This document shows, piece after piece, positions 1 through 9,658 of a stretch of DNA of 64,000 bases (positions are counted from its first letter, which is position 1; every line of letters begins with the position of its first letter). Below the pieces are notes generated by a model that was given only the letters and a program-made list of their open reading frames with translations, ran no database searches and was not told where the DNA came from. The stretch comes from Schaalia suimastitidis DSM 15538. GTDB lineage: Bacteria > Actinomycetota > Actinomycetes > Actinomycetales > Actinomycetaceae. The position numbers were made by a program, and so were the translations under genes. The DNA is taken from positions 372,001 through 436,000 of the forward strand of contig NZ_AUBF01000006.1 of assembly GCF_000429105.1 (NCBI RefSeq). The letters are read 5' to 3'.

Positions 1-255
1 CGTGCGGGGTTCTTTGTTGTGGGCCTCGATGGTGGCGGTGACGCACAATTGCGCGACATGGAGTTGGCGCACTCTCCTTTAGTGGTCGTCACCGGCGCTG
101 AAGGCAGTGGCCTGTCGCGCCTCGTCAGGGAAACGTGTGACCATATCGTGTCTATCCCTATCGCTTCGGCAGTAGAGTCACTCAATGCGGCGGTCGCGAC
201 CGGTATTGCCTTGTATGAGGTTGATTCGCTGCGTCGCGCGGTACGTGAAGGCTGA
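1..255 (+). CDS. rlmB: TrmH/SpoU-family RNA 2'-O-ribose methyltransferase, C-terminal part
   Basis: The 5' end lies outside the window; 84 C-terminal codons are visible, open from base 1 in this frame. They carry SpoU methyltransferase motif 2 (VVVTGAEGSGLSRLVRETCD) and motif 3 (IPIASAVESLNAAVATGIAL), which form the S-adenosylmethionine-binding knot. The family methylates the 2'-hydroxyl of ribose in rRNA or tRNA. The motif wording fits the RlmB branch, which modifies G2251 of 23S rRNA, but the substrate-binding N-terminal domain cannot be seen, so the exact target is inference. A second SpoU-family gene lies at 31246. Confidence 0.85.
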   Translation, partial: RAGFFVVGLDGGGDAQLRDMELAHSPLVVVTGAEGSGLSRLVRETCDHIVSIPIASAVESLNAAVATGIALYEVDSLRRAVREG

Positions 256-468
256 GCGGGTTCGGCCCGTCTGTGTGTTGCGCACAACCGAAGTGGCGGC
301 TCAATTTGCTGCGTGATGCCCCTGGTGAAGGGCCAAGGCGAGGTGGAGCCGTGGGCAACATATACATTGACGTCACCTTTCGCCTAGAATCCTCTAGGTA
401 GAACCACCGTTCTGCTCGCATCCGGACAGCAACTGCCGGTGCGGAAACGGCAACACAGGAGAGCCATC

Positions 469-1752
469 ATGCCAGCGGTGATCGTACTCGGAACTCAATG
501 GGGTGACGAGGGTAAAGGCAAGGCAACAGATCAACTGGGCCAACGTACCGACGTCGTTGTGAAATTCAATGGCGGTAATAATGCCGGGCATACGGTGGTT
601 GTTAACGGCGAAAAATACGCATTGCACTTGCTGCCTGCGGGTATCCTCTCTGAAGGTGTCACCCCGGTTATTGGCAATGGTGTTGTTGTTGACCTTGAGG
701 TGCTCTTTGAAGAGTTGGCTGAGATGGAGCGTCGTGGGGTTGACGTGTCTCGTTTGCTTATTTCAGCAAATGCCCACATTATTCCCTCGTATAACCGTGT
801 GATGGACCGTGCCACCGAAAAATCCTTGGGTGAACGCCAAATTGGCACCACGGGGCGTGGTATTGGACCAACCTACGCTGACAAGATGAACCGTATTGGT
901 CTGCGTATTCAAGACCTTTTCGATGAGTCGATTCTGCGGCAAAAAGTCCGCAGCGCCCTTGTGGGGAAGAATACGACGCTTGAAGCACTCGGTGGCACTG
1001 CTATTGACCCTGAGACAGTGATCGCTGAATTGCTGTCATATGTTGAGCGGGTGCGACCAATGGTGGTGGATGCGTCGCTGGTGGTCAACGACGCGTTGGA
1101 TAACGGCAAAATGGTCCTCTTTGAAGGTGGCCAGGCCACCATGCTTGATATTGATCATGGCACGTACCCATTCGTTACCTCGTCAAACCCGACCGCTGGT
1201 GGCGCCCTTACCGGCACAGGAGTTGGGCCGACGCGGATTGATGCTGTGGTGGGTGTGGCGAAGGCGTATACGACGCGCGTTGGGGAGGGGCCTTTCCCCA
1301 CGGAACTTACTGACGAGGTGGGTCAGGCTTTGCGTGAAAAAGGTGGCGAATTTGGTGTCACCACGGGTCGCCCACGGCGCTGTGGCTGGTTTGATTCGGT
1401 CGTGGTTCGGTATTCCACCAGGATTAATGGCTTGACGGATATCTGCCTGACGAAGCTCGACGTCCTTACCGGGTATGAAACTATCCCTGTGTGTGTCGCC
1501 TACGAGGTTGACGGTGTACGCATGGATGAAATGCCGATGGATCAAAGTTCTTTCCACCATGCAGCGCCAATTTACGAGGAGCTGCCGGGTTGGATTGAAG
1601 ATATTTCCGATGTGCGTCGCTTTGAGGACCTGCCGACGAACGCGCAAGCCTATGTGTTGCGCCTTGAGGAGTTGTGTCGCTGCCGCATTTCCTCTATTGG
1701 TGTGGGTCCGGGTAGGGAAGCAACAATCGTGCGTATGCCTATCGCCGACTGA
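469..1752 (+). CDS. purA: Adenylosuccinate synthase
   Basis: Catalyses GTP-dependent joining of IMP and aspartate to adenylosuccinate, the first committed step of AMP synthesis, in the cytoplasm. The 427-residue length is normal. The N-terminal phosphate loop GDEGKGK and the adjacent GGNNAGHT motif are intact, as is the internal [13 protein letters not shown] segment of the IMP site. ATG at 469 is preferred because an AGGAGAG ribosome-binding site precedes it by about five bases and the family begins at this point; an upstream in-frame start at 439 would add ten unsupported residues. About 210 bases of non-coding leader separate it from the methyltransferase gene. It appears to be transcribed alone. 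Confidence 0.97.
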   Translation: MPAVIVLGTQWGDEGKGKATDQLGQRTDVVVKFNGGNNAGHTVVVNGEKYALHLLPAGILSEGVTPVIGNGVVVDLEVLFEELAEMERRGVDVSRLLISANAHIIPSYNRVMDRATEKSLGERQIGTTGRGIGPTYADKMNRIGLRIQDLFDESILRQKVRSALVGKNTTLEALGGTAIDPETVIAELLSYVERVRPMVVDASLVVNDALDNGKMVLFEGGQATMLDIDHGTYPFVTSSNPTAGGALTGTGVGPTRIDAVVGVAKAYTTRVGEGPFPTELTDEVGQALREKGGEFGVTTGRPRRCGWFDSVVVRYSTRINGLTDICLTKLDVLTGYETIPVCVAYEVDGVRMDEMPMDQSSFHHAAPIYEELPGWIEDISDVRRFEDLPTNAQAYVLRLEELCRCRISSIGVGPGREATIVRMPIAD

Positions 1753-1756
1753 GCAG

Positions 1757-1927
1757 GTAGTGCACCACACCCGGTGGGAGCACTACAGGTGTGCGGCTGT
1801 ACTGCCAGCAAGGGCAGGGTCGTGACACAGCTAAGGCGAAGTATGTGACACCGAGCCGGAAGCGCCTGTCGGCGCGAAGGCCGCTCGTAGCGGCAGAGTT
1901 TGGAGCCCGGGGCTTACCGACTCGGTG
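1757..1927 (+). other. Structured intergenic region, possible RNA element
   Basis: A stem-loop just after purA (GTAGTGC at 1757-1763 with GCACTAC at 1780-1786) is probably its terminator. Further on, CACCGAG at 1849-1855 can pair with CTCGGTG at 1921-1927 and enclose three hairpins: GCGCC/GGCGC (1862-1875), GCCGCT/AGCGGC (1880-1894) and AGCC/GGCT (1904-1914). This is the layout of a four-way-junction RNA 65 bases upstream of the membrane-protein start. It does not match the consensus of cobalamin, TPP, SAM, glycine, yybP or ydaO riboswitches as I remember them. Pairing was read by eye only. Confidence 0.35.
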
Positions 1928-1992
1928 GTCTACCCATCATACGGCCATTGTGTAAATACCGCTCAATTGCACAGTGTGGGAGGATTAAGCCT

Positions 1993-2970
1993 GTGGAACA
2001 GGAATTGCACTCTGCCCCGCGGCCCGCAACTGGCATTCCGTCGCGGCGCCGCACCAACCAGCCTCCGCCTCGTAAAGCGCTGTCTCCCGGGTTGCAGCGC
2101 GTCCTTCCGATGCTTGCTGCGTCACTCGGTCTGACGGCGCTGACGATGCTTGCGGGTGGACTCCCCTGGGGCGTATGGGTGCTTTTTGTCGCGCTCGTGG
2201 GCGCTGCCGTGTGCCTCGCGATTTTCTGGCCGCGGCTCACCGGAGTTCCTGTGACATTGGTCGGGCAGTGTGGCATCGCCCTGGGTAGCGCTGGTCCTGC
2301 GTTGGCAGTCGTCTTCACCAAAGACCTGTATTGGGCGACCCTTGTGACGGCGACTGCTGTGGCGCTGCTGATATCCGCTGAGGTGCTGACCGCCCCTAAA
2401 CCTGTTGATCACTCGCCGATGGACAGCGATAGTGATGAAGAGGTGCCACCCGAAGCGTTGCTGGTTGCCTCGCAACTGTGGGGGTCGCGCTCGACTACGT
2501 CAGTGATTGCAGCGTCAGTAACAGGCATGTTGTTTACTGCCTGTGGCGCCGCATGGATTGGGCTCCTGGCGAATGTACAGTGGGCTTTCGCGGTGCCGCT
2601 GCTCGCCGTTTCCTATGCGGTTGCGACGACAAGTGCGTCATTACATCTAAGTCGCTCGCTGCGTTACGCGACGATTTACGTGCTGACGGTTGTGGCAGGG
2701 ATTAGCGGCATGTATCTAGAAACGCTCGTTGGTAGTTATGGGAGTGCCGCAGGTCTTACGCTTCCAATCCTTGGGACCACCGCATCGGTCACCACGGCGA
2801 CACTCTTGGTAGGTTCGGTCGTTGGTGCTGTTGTGGCGACCGTCATCGTGACCGTCGATGTCATTTTTGGTGACGTGCTTGACCGCCCTGGGTGGGAACG
2901 TGCAGCGATCGCTGCCTTGCAGTTCCTTCTTGTGGCCTTCCCGGTGTATGCCCTGATTCGTTTGGGCTAG
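1993..2970 (+). CDS. Polytopic membrane protein of unknown function
   Basis: A 325-residue protein of a family I do not recognise. The N-terminal 40 residues are polar and proline/arginine-rich. Two hydrophobic hairpins follow (about residues 45-115), then an acidic loop with a DSDSDEE run near residue 150, then five or six more membrane segments to the C-terminus. About eight helices are expected in the cytoplasmic membrane. GTG at 1993 is chosen because GGGAGG lies about nine bases upstream; an in-frame start at 1900 would run through the structured RNA-like region. No catalytic motif is visible, and the neighbours (purA, nitrobindin-like gene) give no functional clue. Confidence 0.7.
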   Translation: MEQELHSAPRPATGIPSRRRTNQPPPRKALSPGLQRVLPMLAASLGLTALTMLAGGLPWGVWVLFVALVGAAVCLAIFWPRLTGVPVTLVGQCGIALGSAGPALAVVFTKDLYWATLVTATAVALLISAEVLTAPKPVDHSPMDSDSDEEVPPEALLVASQLWGSRSTTSVIAASVTGMLFTACGAAWIGLLANVQWAFAVPLLAVSYAVATTSASLHLSRSLRYATIYVLTVVAGISGMYLETLVGSYGSAAGLTLPILGTTASVTTATLLVGSVVGAVVATVIVTVDVIFGDVLDRPGWERAAIAALQFLLVAFPVYALIRLG

Positions 2971-2994
2971 TTCTTAGAGTCGGCCGGAAATAGG

Positions 2995-3000
2995 TACCCT
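2995..3000 (+). promoter_or_regulatory. -10 hexamer TACCCT for a leaderless transcript
   Basis: TACCCT ends exactly six bases before ATG at 3007, so transcription would start at or within a base of the start codon. There is no ribosome-binding site between them. The same hexamer and spacing recur before the genes at 22907 (minus), 51342 and 55501. Confidence 0.6.
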
Positions 3001-3006
3001 TGACTT

Positions 3007-3621
3007 ATGTTGGTCATTCCGGAAGATTTACCCGCTGAAATTGCGCCCCTCGCATGGCTGTTGGGTTCGTGGAAAGGCTGGGGGATGCTCTCTGCCGCGC
3101 CACAAGCTCAGGTAGCCCAAGACGATCCTGGGAGCCCCGATAATCCCGTCATTGAAGAAGTGACGGCGGCACTTGTGGGTACGCAGCTGCGGGTAACTAC
3201 TGCCATTTACGAGGCGCAGCTGGGTAACACTCAGGGCCCTGACCCGCTGTGGGATGCCAATACGGGCTTGTCAGCGATGACTCAAAGTAGCCTGGTATGG
3301 GAAGAAACCATGTATATGCGCCTTCTTCCGGGGACGGGGCAATTGCCTCCTCCTGGCGAGTATCTTCCCCGGGAAATCCTTGCCACTGGCTCGACCACCA
3401 ATGGGCTTGGTGTGCTGTGGGCAGGCGTGTCCCTCGGCCCCCGCATACAGATGGTCTCCGATGCAATTGCGCGCGACGCGCAGGCACTTGAGGTCGAACA
3501 CCTAGGACGGATGTACGGTCTTGTCGCAGGGGAAATGATGTGGACACAGGAACGTACGGTTGCGGGTCTTGACGTTGCCGTGGAACTGTCGGGTCGACTT
3601 GCGCGCGTGGCCAATGACTGA
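3007..3621 (+). CDS. FABP-like beta-barrel protein (nitrobindin/DUF1794 family)
   Basis: A 204-residue protein that begins with the family signature LAWLLGSWKGWG, matching the GxWxGxG pattern of bacterial nitrobindin-like proteins. Members are ten-stranded lipocalin-like barrels; some bind ferric haem and isomerise peroxynitrite. Here the haem function is only inferred. The conserved late segment with EHLGRMYGLVAGEMMW fits the second half of the barrel. Its 3' end overlaps the start of the ygfZ-like gene by eight bases, and dtd follows with a four-base overlap, so the three are probably one transcript. ATG at 3007 sits six bases after a TACCCT -10 element, suggesting a leaderless mRNA. Confidence 0.8.
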   Translation: MLVIPEDLPAEIAPLAWLLGSWKGWGMLSAAPQAQVAQDDPGSPDNPVIEEVTAALVGTQLRVTTAIYEAQLGNTQGPDPLWDANTGLSAMTQSSLVWEETMYMRLLPGTGQLPPPGEYLPREILATGSTTNGLGVLWAGVSLGPRIQMVSDAIARDAQALEVEHLGRMYGLVAGEMMWTQERTVAGLDVAVELSGRLARVAND

Positions 3622-4813
3622 GTACCCCATTGACAACGAGATGCCCCGTTATCGCAGCGTATTTACGGCCTCCCCTAGGGTAGTTATCGATGAAGGTGAC
3701 TACCGTATGCCGGGTGTGCCCTTGCATTTTGGTGACCCTTCAGGGGAGCAGTGGGCGTTAGAGGCTGGATCCGGCCTCGTTGATCGGGGCGACTTGGGTA
3801 TCGTCACCGTCACGGGTGCGGATCGCCAAAAATGGTTGACCTCCCTGTCCAGCCAAATCGTGACAGGTATGAGTGTGGGGGACAGTAAAGAACTCCTCAT
3901 CTTGGACCCGCAAGGGCATATTGAGCACGCTTGTGCCGTCCTTGACGACGGCGACACAACGTGGCTTGTTACCGCATTATCGCGGACGCAGGCACTTGAG
4001 CACTGGCTGAACTCCATGAAATTCATGCTACGTGTTGACGTGAGGAGACCCGATAACCGTCGGATTTTTGCAACGGTTGGCGAGGCCTCGACGCGTGGGG
4101 TGAGCCACCTACCAGGCTATTGTGCTACCTGGACTGATCCTTGGCCGGGTGTGAGTGACGGGGGAGCGGAGTATTTCCAAGGCGCGCACCCGGCAGAAAA
4201 TATCCGCATGTTTCTTCACCTTGTTGATGCCGATGCAGCTTCTGATTTTGCTCACGCATGGATGCTTGCTGATGCAAAGCGACGGCCTACAGGTTGGTTA
4301 GCGTGGAATGCGATGCGTATCGCGGCGTGGAAACCCGATATCGCTTTTGACGTTGATGAGCGCACGATTCCAGCTGAACTTGACTGGCTACGCACAGCGG
4401 TACACACCAATAAGGGGTGTTATCGAGGCCAAGAATCGGTGGCTCGCGTCATCAACCTGGGGCGTCCGCCGCGTCGCCTAGTGATGCTTCAATTGGACGG
4501 TTCCCGAGGTGATCTGCCGGCAGTGGGTTCAGCCATCATGTGGGGTCCTCGCCGCGTAGGGACGGTGACGTCGGTTGCGCGTCACGCTGACTGGGGGCCA
4601 ATTGCGTTAGCGCTGGTGATGCGCAACGTGCCAGCTGACGTGGTATTTGACTTGGATGGCATCGCAGCAGCCCAAGAGGTTATCGTTCCCGTTGACGGAA
4701 AATCTTCTATTTCTCCAGCTCAACGTCCAGGTGTCGGCATGGTGAATCCGGCGCTACGACGTCCAGATGTGCCCGCCTTTGGTGGCGGTTCAGCTATTGG
4801 GGGGCGCTCATGA
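3614..4813 (+). CDS. ygfZ: YgfZ/GcvT-type folate-binding protein
   Basis: A 399-residue tetrahydrofolate-binding protein related to the glycine-cleavage T protein. YgfZ proteins support repair and maturation of iron-sulfur enzymes. The family fingerprint with the reactive cysteine, KGCYRGQE, lies in the C-terminal half and is intact, followed by the typical [13 protein letters not shown] strand. ATG at 3614 overlaps the preceding gene by eight bases and is preferred over an in-frame start at 3560 that would overlap it far more. Translational coupling with both neighbours is likely. The roughly 55 residues after the barrel are Pro/Gly-rich and probably disordered. Confidence 0.9.
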   Translation: MTEYPIDNEMPRYRSVFTASPRVVIDEGDYRMPGVPLHFGDPSGEQWALEAGSGLVDRGDLGIVTVTGADRQKWLTSLSSQIVTGMSVGDSKELLILDPQGHIEHACAVLDDGDTTWLVTALSRTQALEHWLNSMKFMLRVDVRRPDNRRIFATVGEASTRGVSHLPGYCATWTDPWPGVSDGGAEYFQGAHPAENIRMFLHLVDADAASDFAHAWMLADAKRRPTGWLAWNAMRIAAWKPDIAFDVDERTIPAELDWLRTAVHTNKGCYRGQESVARVINLGRPPRRLVMLQLDGSRGDLPAVGSAIMWGPRRVGTVTSVARHADWGPIALALVMRNVPADVVFDLDGIAAAQEVIVPVDGKSSISPAQRPGVGMVNPALRRPDVPAFGGGSAIGGRS

Positions 4814-5235
4814 GGGCAGTGTTACAGCGAGTGCATCGCGCAAGTGTCACAGTTGATGGCGAAGTAGTGGGGGCGATTGAAGGTCTGGGTATCCTTGCGT
4901 TGATTGGTGTTGCGCGCGGTGATGGAATGGCTCAGGTTGACACCATCGTTCGCAAAATTGCGGAACTGCGTATGTTCGACAATGAGGCGTCGGTCAGTGA
5001 TGTGGGTGGATCTGTACTTGTCGTCAGCCAATTCACCCTTTATGGTGACACGCGCAAAGGGCGACGCCCCTCGTGGTCCCATGCTGCGCCCGGCTCTGAA
5101 GCTGAGCCTCTTGTCGAGGCGGTGGTTGCAGGTTTGCGTCAACGTGGCCTTCACGTAGAAACCGGACGCTTTGGAGCGATGATGGACGTTGCTTTAGTCA
5201 ACAGTGGGCCATTTACGTTGCTGGTTGAAGCTTGA
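4810..5235 (+). CDS. dtd: D-aminoacyl-tRNA deacylase
   Basis: Hydrolyses D-amino acids, and glycine mischarged on tRNA-Ala, from tRNAs. The protein is 141 residues, close to the usual 145. The catalytic SQFTLYGD motif with its threonine and the chirality-proofreading NSGPFT (Gly-cisPro) motif near the C-terminus are both present, as is the N-terminal [17 protein letters not shown] segment. The start codon overlaps the ygfZ-like stop in an ATGA arrangement. It closes a three-gene unit that ends at the hairpin at 5263. Confidence 0.95.
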   Translation: MRAVLQRVHRASVTVDGEVVGAIEGLGILALIGVARGDGMAQVDTIVRKIAELRMFDNEASVSDVGGSVLVVSQFTLYGDTRKGRRPSWSHAAPGSEAEPLVEAVVAGLRQRGLHVETGRFGAMMDVALVNSGPFTLLVEA

Positions 5236-5262
5236 GCAGGCGTTGCGTGGTCGGTGGCCCCC

Positions 5263-5307
5263 AAATTGGGAGTGGAATTGAACGGCGTATCCGTTCCCAA
5301 TTTTCAC
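5263..5307 (+). terminator. Hairpin terminator after dtd
   Basis: AAATTGG (5263-5269) pairs with CCAATTT (5297-5303), and within it GAACGG (5280-5285) pairs with CCGTTC (5291-5296) around a five-base loop. A short T-rich run follows. It lies between dtd and clpC. GAACGG-N5-CCGTTC could alternatively be an operator for clpC. Confidence 0.5.
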
Positions 5308-5441
5308 CCCTTAGTGAACACGGAGGCGTAACGTCGCCATAGCCCTTAGTCTGGCATCAGTAGAAATATCGCCAGCACCGACACGGAGCGGCCAGCACGG
5401 TACAGCCATGCGTGGGGCGATCAACGTCAGAAGGGCACAGC

Positions 5442-7907
5442 ATGTTCGAAAGGTTTACCGACCGAGCCAGGCGCGTCGTCGTCCTCGCACAAGACGAGGC
5501 ACGCAGCCTCAACCATAACTACATTGGCACTGAGCATCTCCTGCTTGGCCTTATCACCGAAGGTGAGGGCGTCGCAGCCAAAGCCCTCGATATGGTTGAG
5601 ATTAAACGTGAAGACGTGCGCGCGATGGTGGTGGAGATCATCGGTGAAGGGCAGCGTCCTGTTGAAGGTCACATTCCTTTTACGCCGCGTGCTAAGCGCG
5701 TCTTTGAACTGTCGTTGCGTGAAGCGCTCCAACTGGGACATAACTACATTGGCACCGAGCATCTTCTGTTGGGGTTACTGAAAGAAGGAGAAGGAACGGC
5801 TGCACAGGTCCTGACTAAACTTGGTGCAGATCTGGGTAAAGTTCGCCAAACCGTTATCCAACTCTTGTCGGGCTATCAGCGTGGCGGTGAAGAAGGTCGA
5901 GAGGCCGTGGGAGTAGGCGCCTCGTCGACGGGTCCAGAGCGCGCCAATTCGGCGATCCTTGAACAATTTGGACGGAATCTCACACAGGCAGCGCGTGAGA
6001 ACAAGCTGGATCCGGTGATTGGGCGACGCACCGAAATGGAGCGGGTCATGCAAGTCCTGTCCCGGCGCACTAAGAACAACCCGGTGCTGATCGGCGAGCC
6101 GGGTGTGGGCAAGACGGCTGTTGTTGAGGGGCTTGCGCAGGCGATCGTGCATGGTGATGTGCCTGAGACTATTAAGGACAAGCAGATTTACTCCCTTGAT
6201 ATGGGTTCTCTTGTAGCTGGCTCGCGTTACCGCGGTGACTTTGAGGAACGTTTGAAGAAGGTTCTTAAAGAGATCCGTACTCGCGGGGACATCATCCTCT
6301 TTATTGATGAAATCCACACCCTTGTGGGTGCGGGTGCTGCTGAAGGTTCCATTGACGCCGCCCAGATGCTCAAACCCATGCTGGCTCGCGGTGAACTCCA
6401 GACTATTGGTGCTACCACGAACGACGAGTACCGCAAATACATTGAAAAAGATGCGGCGTTGGAACGTCGTTTCCAGCCGGTGAAGGTGGACGAGCCATCT
6501 GTGGAGGAGACCGTCGGCATCCTCAAGGGATTGCGTGACCGTTACGAGGCGCACCACCGCATTATCATTACCGACAGTGCCATCGAAGCAGCTGCAGAGC
6601 TTGCGGACCGTTATATTTCCGACCGTTATTTGCCGGACAAGGCGATCGATCTGATGGACGAGGCGGGGGCGCGTTTGCGTATTGCCCGAATGACGGCGCC
6701 GCCGGAGTTGCGTGAACTTGACGAGCGCATTGCTGAGGTGCGTCGCGATAAAGAAGCTGCCATTGATGACCAAGACTTCGAAAAGGCAGCGTCTTTGCGT
6801 GACACTGAGTCAAAGCTGGCTGAGGAACGTAAAGCAAAAGAGGAAGCCTGGAAGGGGGGTGCCAGTGAGGACCTTGCCGAGGTTACCGAGGAAGAAATTG
6901 CTCAGGTCCTTGCGATGGTCACAGGTATCCCTGTCTTTAAGCTCACGCAGACTGAAACCACGAAGTTGCTGCGCATGGAAGACGAACTGCATAAGCGCGT
7001 CATTGGACAAAACGAGGCAGTGAAGGCGTTGTCGCAGTCGATTCGCCGTACTCGTTCTGGCTTGAAAGATCCGAACCGTCCAGGTGGGTCCTTCATTTTT
7101 GCTGGCCCCACAGGTGTTGGTAAGACTGAGCTTGCTAAGGCTCTGGCAGAGTTCCTCTTCGGTGACGAAGATGCGTTGATCCAACTCGACATGAGTGAGT
7201 TCTCTGAGAAACACACGTCATCGCGTCTCTTTGGTGCTCCTCCTGGCTATGTCGGGTACGACGAGGGTGGGCAGCTCACTGAAAAGGTGCGTCGTCGTCC
7301 CTTCTCCGTGGTGCTTTTCGATGAAGTAGAAAAGGCCCACCCGGATATTTTCAACTCTTTGTTGCAGATCCTTGAAGAGGGTCGTCTCACCGACTCACAG
7401 GGACGCAAGGTGGACTTCAAGAACACAGTCATCATTATGACGACGAACCTGGGGACGCGGGATATCAACAAGGGTGTCCTCACCGGCTTCCAGTCCTCCG
7501 ATAACCTCACTCATGACTATTCGCGGATGAAGGCGAAGGTTGCAGAAGAACTGAAGCAGCATTTCCGCCCCGAGTTCCTCAACCGTGTTGATGACACGAT
7601 CGTTTTCCCGCCGCTGACTAAGGATCAGATCAAACTTATTGTTGATCTGATGATTGCCAAACTTGCCAAGCGCATGGAAGCTCAGGATATGCGTCTGCAG
7701 CTCACTGACGAGGCGCGTGACTTGCTTGCGGATCGCGGTTTCGATCCGGTTCTGGGGGCGCGTCCGCTGCGTCGCGCGATTCAGCGTGATATTGAGGACG
7801 CGTTGTCGGAGCGGATTCTCTTCGGTGAGATCGTGCCTGGGCAGATTGTCACGGTGGGTGTATCTGGTGAAGGAAACGAACGAGAGTTCACCTTCAACGG
7901 GCAATAA
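5442..7907 (+). CDS. clpC: ATP-dependent Clp protease ATPase subunit ClpC
   Basis: An 821-residue Hsp100 unfoldase that feeds substrates to the ClpP peptidase. Domains in order: two Clp-N repeats (about 5-145, each with a [11 protein letters not shown] segment), first AAA+ module with Walker [14 protein letters not shown] (about 210), a UVR-containing middle region (about 430-465, [15 protein letters not shown]), second AAA+ module with [14 protein letters not shown], and the ClpB-D2-small C-terminal domain. The UVR motif and short middle domain separate it from ClpB at 12991. ATG at 5442 follows AAGGG; an upstream in-frame start at 5412 is not supported. No CIRCE or HAIR element is visible upstream, so regulation probably differs from the other chaperones in this window. 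Confidence 0.97.
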   Translation: MFERFTDRARRVVVLAQDEARSLNHNYIGTEHLLLGLITEGEGVAAKALDMVEIKREDVRAMVVEIIGEGQRPVEGHIPFTPRAKRVFELSLREALQLGHNYIGTEHLLLGLLKEGEGTAAQVLTKLGADLGKVRQTVIQLLSGYQRGGEEGREAVGVGASSTGPERANSAILEQFGRNLTQAARENKLDPVIGRRTEMERVMQVLSRRTKNNPVLIGEPGVGKTAVVEGLAQAIVHGDVPETIKDKQIYSLDMGSLVAGSRYRGDFEERLKKVLKEIRTRGDIILFIDEIHTLVGAGAAEGSIDAAQMLKPMLARGELQTIGATTNDEYRKYIEKDAALERRFQPVKVDEPSVEETVGILKGLRDRYEAHHRIIITDSAIEAAAELADRYISDRYLPDKAIDLMDEAGARLRIARMTAPPELRELDERIAEVRRDKEAAIDDQDFEKAASLRDTESKLAEERKAKEEAWKGGASEDLAEVTEEEIAQVLAMVTGIPVFKLTQTETTKLLRMEDELHKRVIGQNEAVKALSQSIRRTRSGLKDPNRPGGSFIFAGPTGVGKTELAKALAEFLFGDEDALIQLDMSEFSEKHTSSRLFGAPPGYVGYDEGGQLTEKVRRRPFSVVLFDEVEKAHPDIFNSLLQILEEGRLTDSQGRKVDFKNTVIIMTTNLGTRDINKGVLTGFQSSDNLTHDYSRMKAKVAEELKQHFRPEFLNRVDDTIVFPPLTKDQIKLIVDLMIAKLAKRMEAQDMRLQLTDEARDLLADRGFDPVLGARPLRRAIQRDIEDALSERILFGEIVPGQIVTVGVSGEGNEREFTFNGQ

Positions 7908-7934
7908 GGCACGCATCTTGAGTGATGCGTTGCA

Positions 7935-7971
7935 GTGGTGGGAATTACCTCGACGTGGTAATTCCCACCAC
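7935..7971 (+). terminator. Perfect 15-bp inverted repeat after clpC
   Basis: GTGGTGGGAATTACC (7935-7949) is exactly complementary to 7957-7971, with a seven-base loop. It lies 28 bases after the clpC stop. The tail (GCTATTATT) is only weakly T-rich, so it is a likely but not textbook intrinsic terminator; mRNA 3'-end stabilisation is an alternative. Confidence 0.65.
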
Positions 7972-8053
7972 GCTATTATTGCGCTGCCTGCTTCGCGTAA
8001 GTCTGCTTAGTGAAGCAGCTAGGGATGAAATAGTTCCCCGAGCACTAATCCGA

Positions 8054-8083
8054 GGGCCTTGCACCGATTGCGGTGCAGGGTCC
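8054..8083 (+). other. Strong GC-rich hairpin in the clpC-murT gap
   Basis: Thirteen-base arms, 8054-8066 and 8071-8083, pair across a four-base ATTG loop with only a G-U pair and one mismatch near the base (core CTTGCACCG with CGGTGCAGG). No T tract follows. It may be a second terminator or part of a small RNA; function unknown. Confidence 0.45.
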
Positions 8084-8311
8084 TACGTATATCGTCAGGA
8101 GTATCACGGGCTAGCGCATCGCAACTCGTGTTGCGTTCACGTGGCAGGACGAAACATCATGCGTGTTGCCCAAGCATCCATGCGTGCTGCTTTGACACTA
8201 GATACACCAGTAACCTTCCATCGCCACGCCACTGAGCGAGATAACTGAAAAATGCCACATTATGGCTTGTGGAATCTCGTCAGCATGCCACTAGGCAGTA
8301 GGGTTTTCTCT

Positions 8312-9658
8312 ATGACAGGTGAGAACCACAGTTCCGATGCCGCTTCGTTGCGCGTGGCTCCGCTGCGCCTGCGTTCTGCTGTCGCGGTGTTTGCGGGTCA
8401 GATGACGGCCACAGCCTCGCGCCTCCTTGGCAAAGGCTCAGGCGGCATGATTGGTGGCACCATCGCCATGAAACTGGCCCCCGGCGTATTGGCTGATCTT
8501 GGCCGAGGGGTGGCTAGTGTCATCGTTACCGGTACTAACGGTAAGTCCACAACGACACGCATGGTGCGCACCGCATTAGAACATCTTGGCCCGGTGGCCT
8601 CGAATATCAATGGTGATAACCTGCCCTCGGGTATCACCACGGCGTTGATGAATAACCGTAAAGCGCATCATGCGGCTCTGGAAGTGGACGAACTTCACGT
8701 CGCTCATGTTGCTGGGAAGGTCAAACCTTCTGCAATCGTCTTGCTTAACCTGTCACGTGATCAGCTCGACCGTGTGGGCGAAATTGGTTACGTGGAAAAA
8801 CGTCTTCGTGATGCTGTTGACGATAACCCTCAAGCCGTCATTGTTGCGAACTGTGATGACCCGCTTGTTGTTTCTGCTGCCGCAGACGCACAGAAGGTGA
8901 TTTGGGTGGCGGCAGGTGCGGGATGGGGAGCTGATTCGGTGGCCTACCCTCGCGGTGGCCGTGTCATACGTGACGAGGCTGGCTGGAGTCTTGTTCCCAC
9001 TAGTGACGGTGAGCCCCTTCCTTCCCTCGTGTCGCGTCCACAACCCCACTGGCGCCTCGACGCCATTAATCTGTCGGCGCCTGACGGTGGCACCAGCGCT
9101 ACGCTTCATGGGCCCGATGGCACCACTTACGAGCTGCATCTCAAATTGCCAGGGAGGGCAAACCTCGGCAATGCGGCGCAGGCCGTGGCGGCTGCGGTTG
9201 CTCTGGGGGTGGCGCCTGCCGAGGCTGCTGCAGCCGTCGGTAAGGTCAGTGAAGTTGCGGGTCGCTATTCGGTTCATGACATTAATGGCAGGCAGGCCCG
9301 CATTGTGCTGGCAAAGAACCCAGCAGGCTGGCAAGAAACAATGACGATGGTGGACCCTGAAGTCAAACAGATCATTATTGGCGTCAATGGACAGATTCCA
9401 GATGGGCAAGATCTCTCGTGGCTGTGGGATGTTGACTTTAGTCGGTTGAAAGAAACGGATCGACGTGTTGTTGCCTGCGGCGAACGTGGAGCTGACCTTG
9501 CGGTGCGGCTTGAGTATGCAGGCATACCCTGCGATTTGGTGTCTACGCCGATGGAGGCCGTTGCCCTGATGGATGTCGGCCGGGTCGATATGCTTCTCAA
9601 CTACACTGCGTTACGCGATTTCAAACGTCTCCTTGACCAGCGTGGAGGTGCGGCATGA
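8312..9658 (+). CDS. murT: Lipid II isoglutaminyl synthase, Mur-ligase subunit MurT
   Basis: With GatD, amidates the D-glutamate alpha-carboxylate of lipid II to D-isoglutamine, a step needed for efficient peptidoglycan cross-linking. The 448-residue protein has the Mur-ligase ATP loop VTGTNGKSTTTR near residue 72, the LNLSRDQLDR segment of the central domain and the C-terminal MurT domain ending in YTALRDF. The stretch where most MurT proteins carry a four-cysteine zinc ribbon reads YPRGGR and lacks those cysteines. Start 8312 is chosen because TAGGGT lies seven bases before it; in-frame ATGs at 8252 and 8285 are alternatives. The gene overlaps gatD by four bases. Confidence 0.93.
   Translation: MTGENHSSDAASLRVAPLRLRSAVAVFAGQMTATASRLLGKGSGGMIGGTIAMKLAPGVLADLGRGVASVIVTGTNGKSTTTRMVRTALEHLGPVASNINGDNLPSGITTALMNNRKAHHAALEVDELHVAHVAGKVKPSAIVLLNLSRDQLDRVGEIGYVEKRLRDAVDDNPQAVIVANCDDPLVVSAAADAQKVIWVAAGAGWGADSVAYPRGGRVIRDEAGWSLVPTSDGEPLPSLVSRPQPHWRLDAINLSAPDGGTSATLHGPDGTTYELHLKLPGRANLGNAAQAVAAAVALGVAPAEAAAAVGKVSEVAGRYSVHDINGRQARIVLAKNPAGWQETMTMVDPEVKQIIIGVNGQIPDGQDLSWLWDVDFSRLKETDRRVVACGERGADLAVRLEYAGIPCDLVSTPMEAVALMDVGRVDMLLNYTALRDFKRLLDQRGGAA

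Larger units (their letters stand above)
7908..8311. other. 404-base gap between clpC and murT
   Basis: No convincing gene. A reading frame of 108 codons at 7922-8248 has no recognisable domain, an unusual Cys/Arg-rich composition, and runs through two strong hairpins (7935-7971 and 8054-8083), so it is not called. The remainder before murT contains a plausible -10 element, TAGGGT at 8299-8304. Confidence 0.5.

Noticed and set aside
5241-5441. Search for CIRCE or HAIR upstream of clpC
   Set aside because: No match to either consensus; only a GAACGG-N5-CCGTTC repeat that also fits the dtd terminator.
7922-8248. Open frame of 108 codons between clpC and murT
   Set aside because: It crosses two strong hairpins, has Cys/Arg-rich composition and no recognisable domain or good ribosome-binding site.
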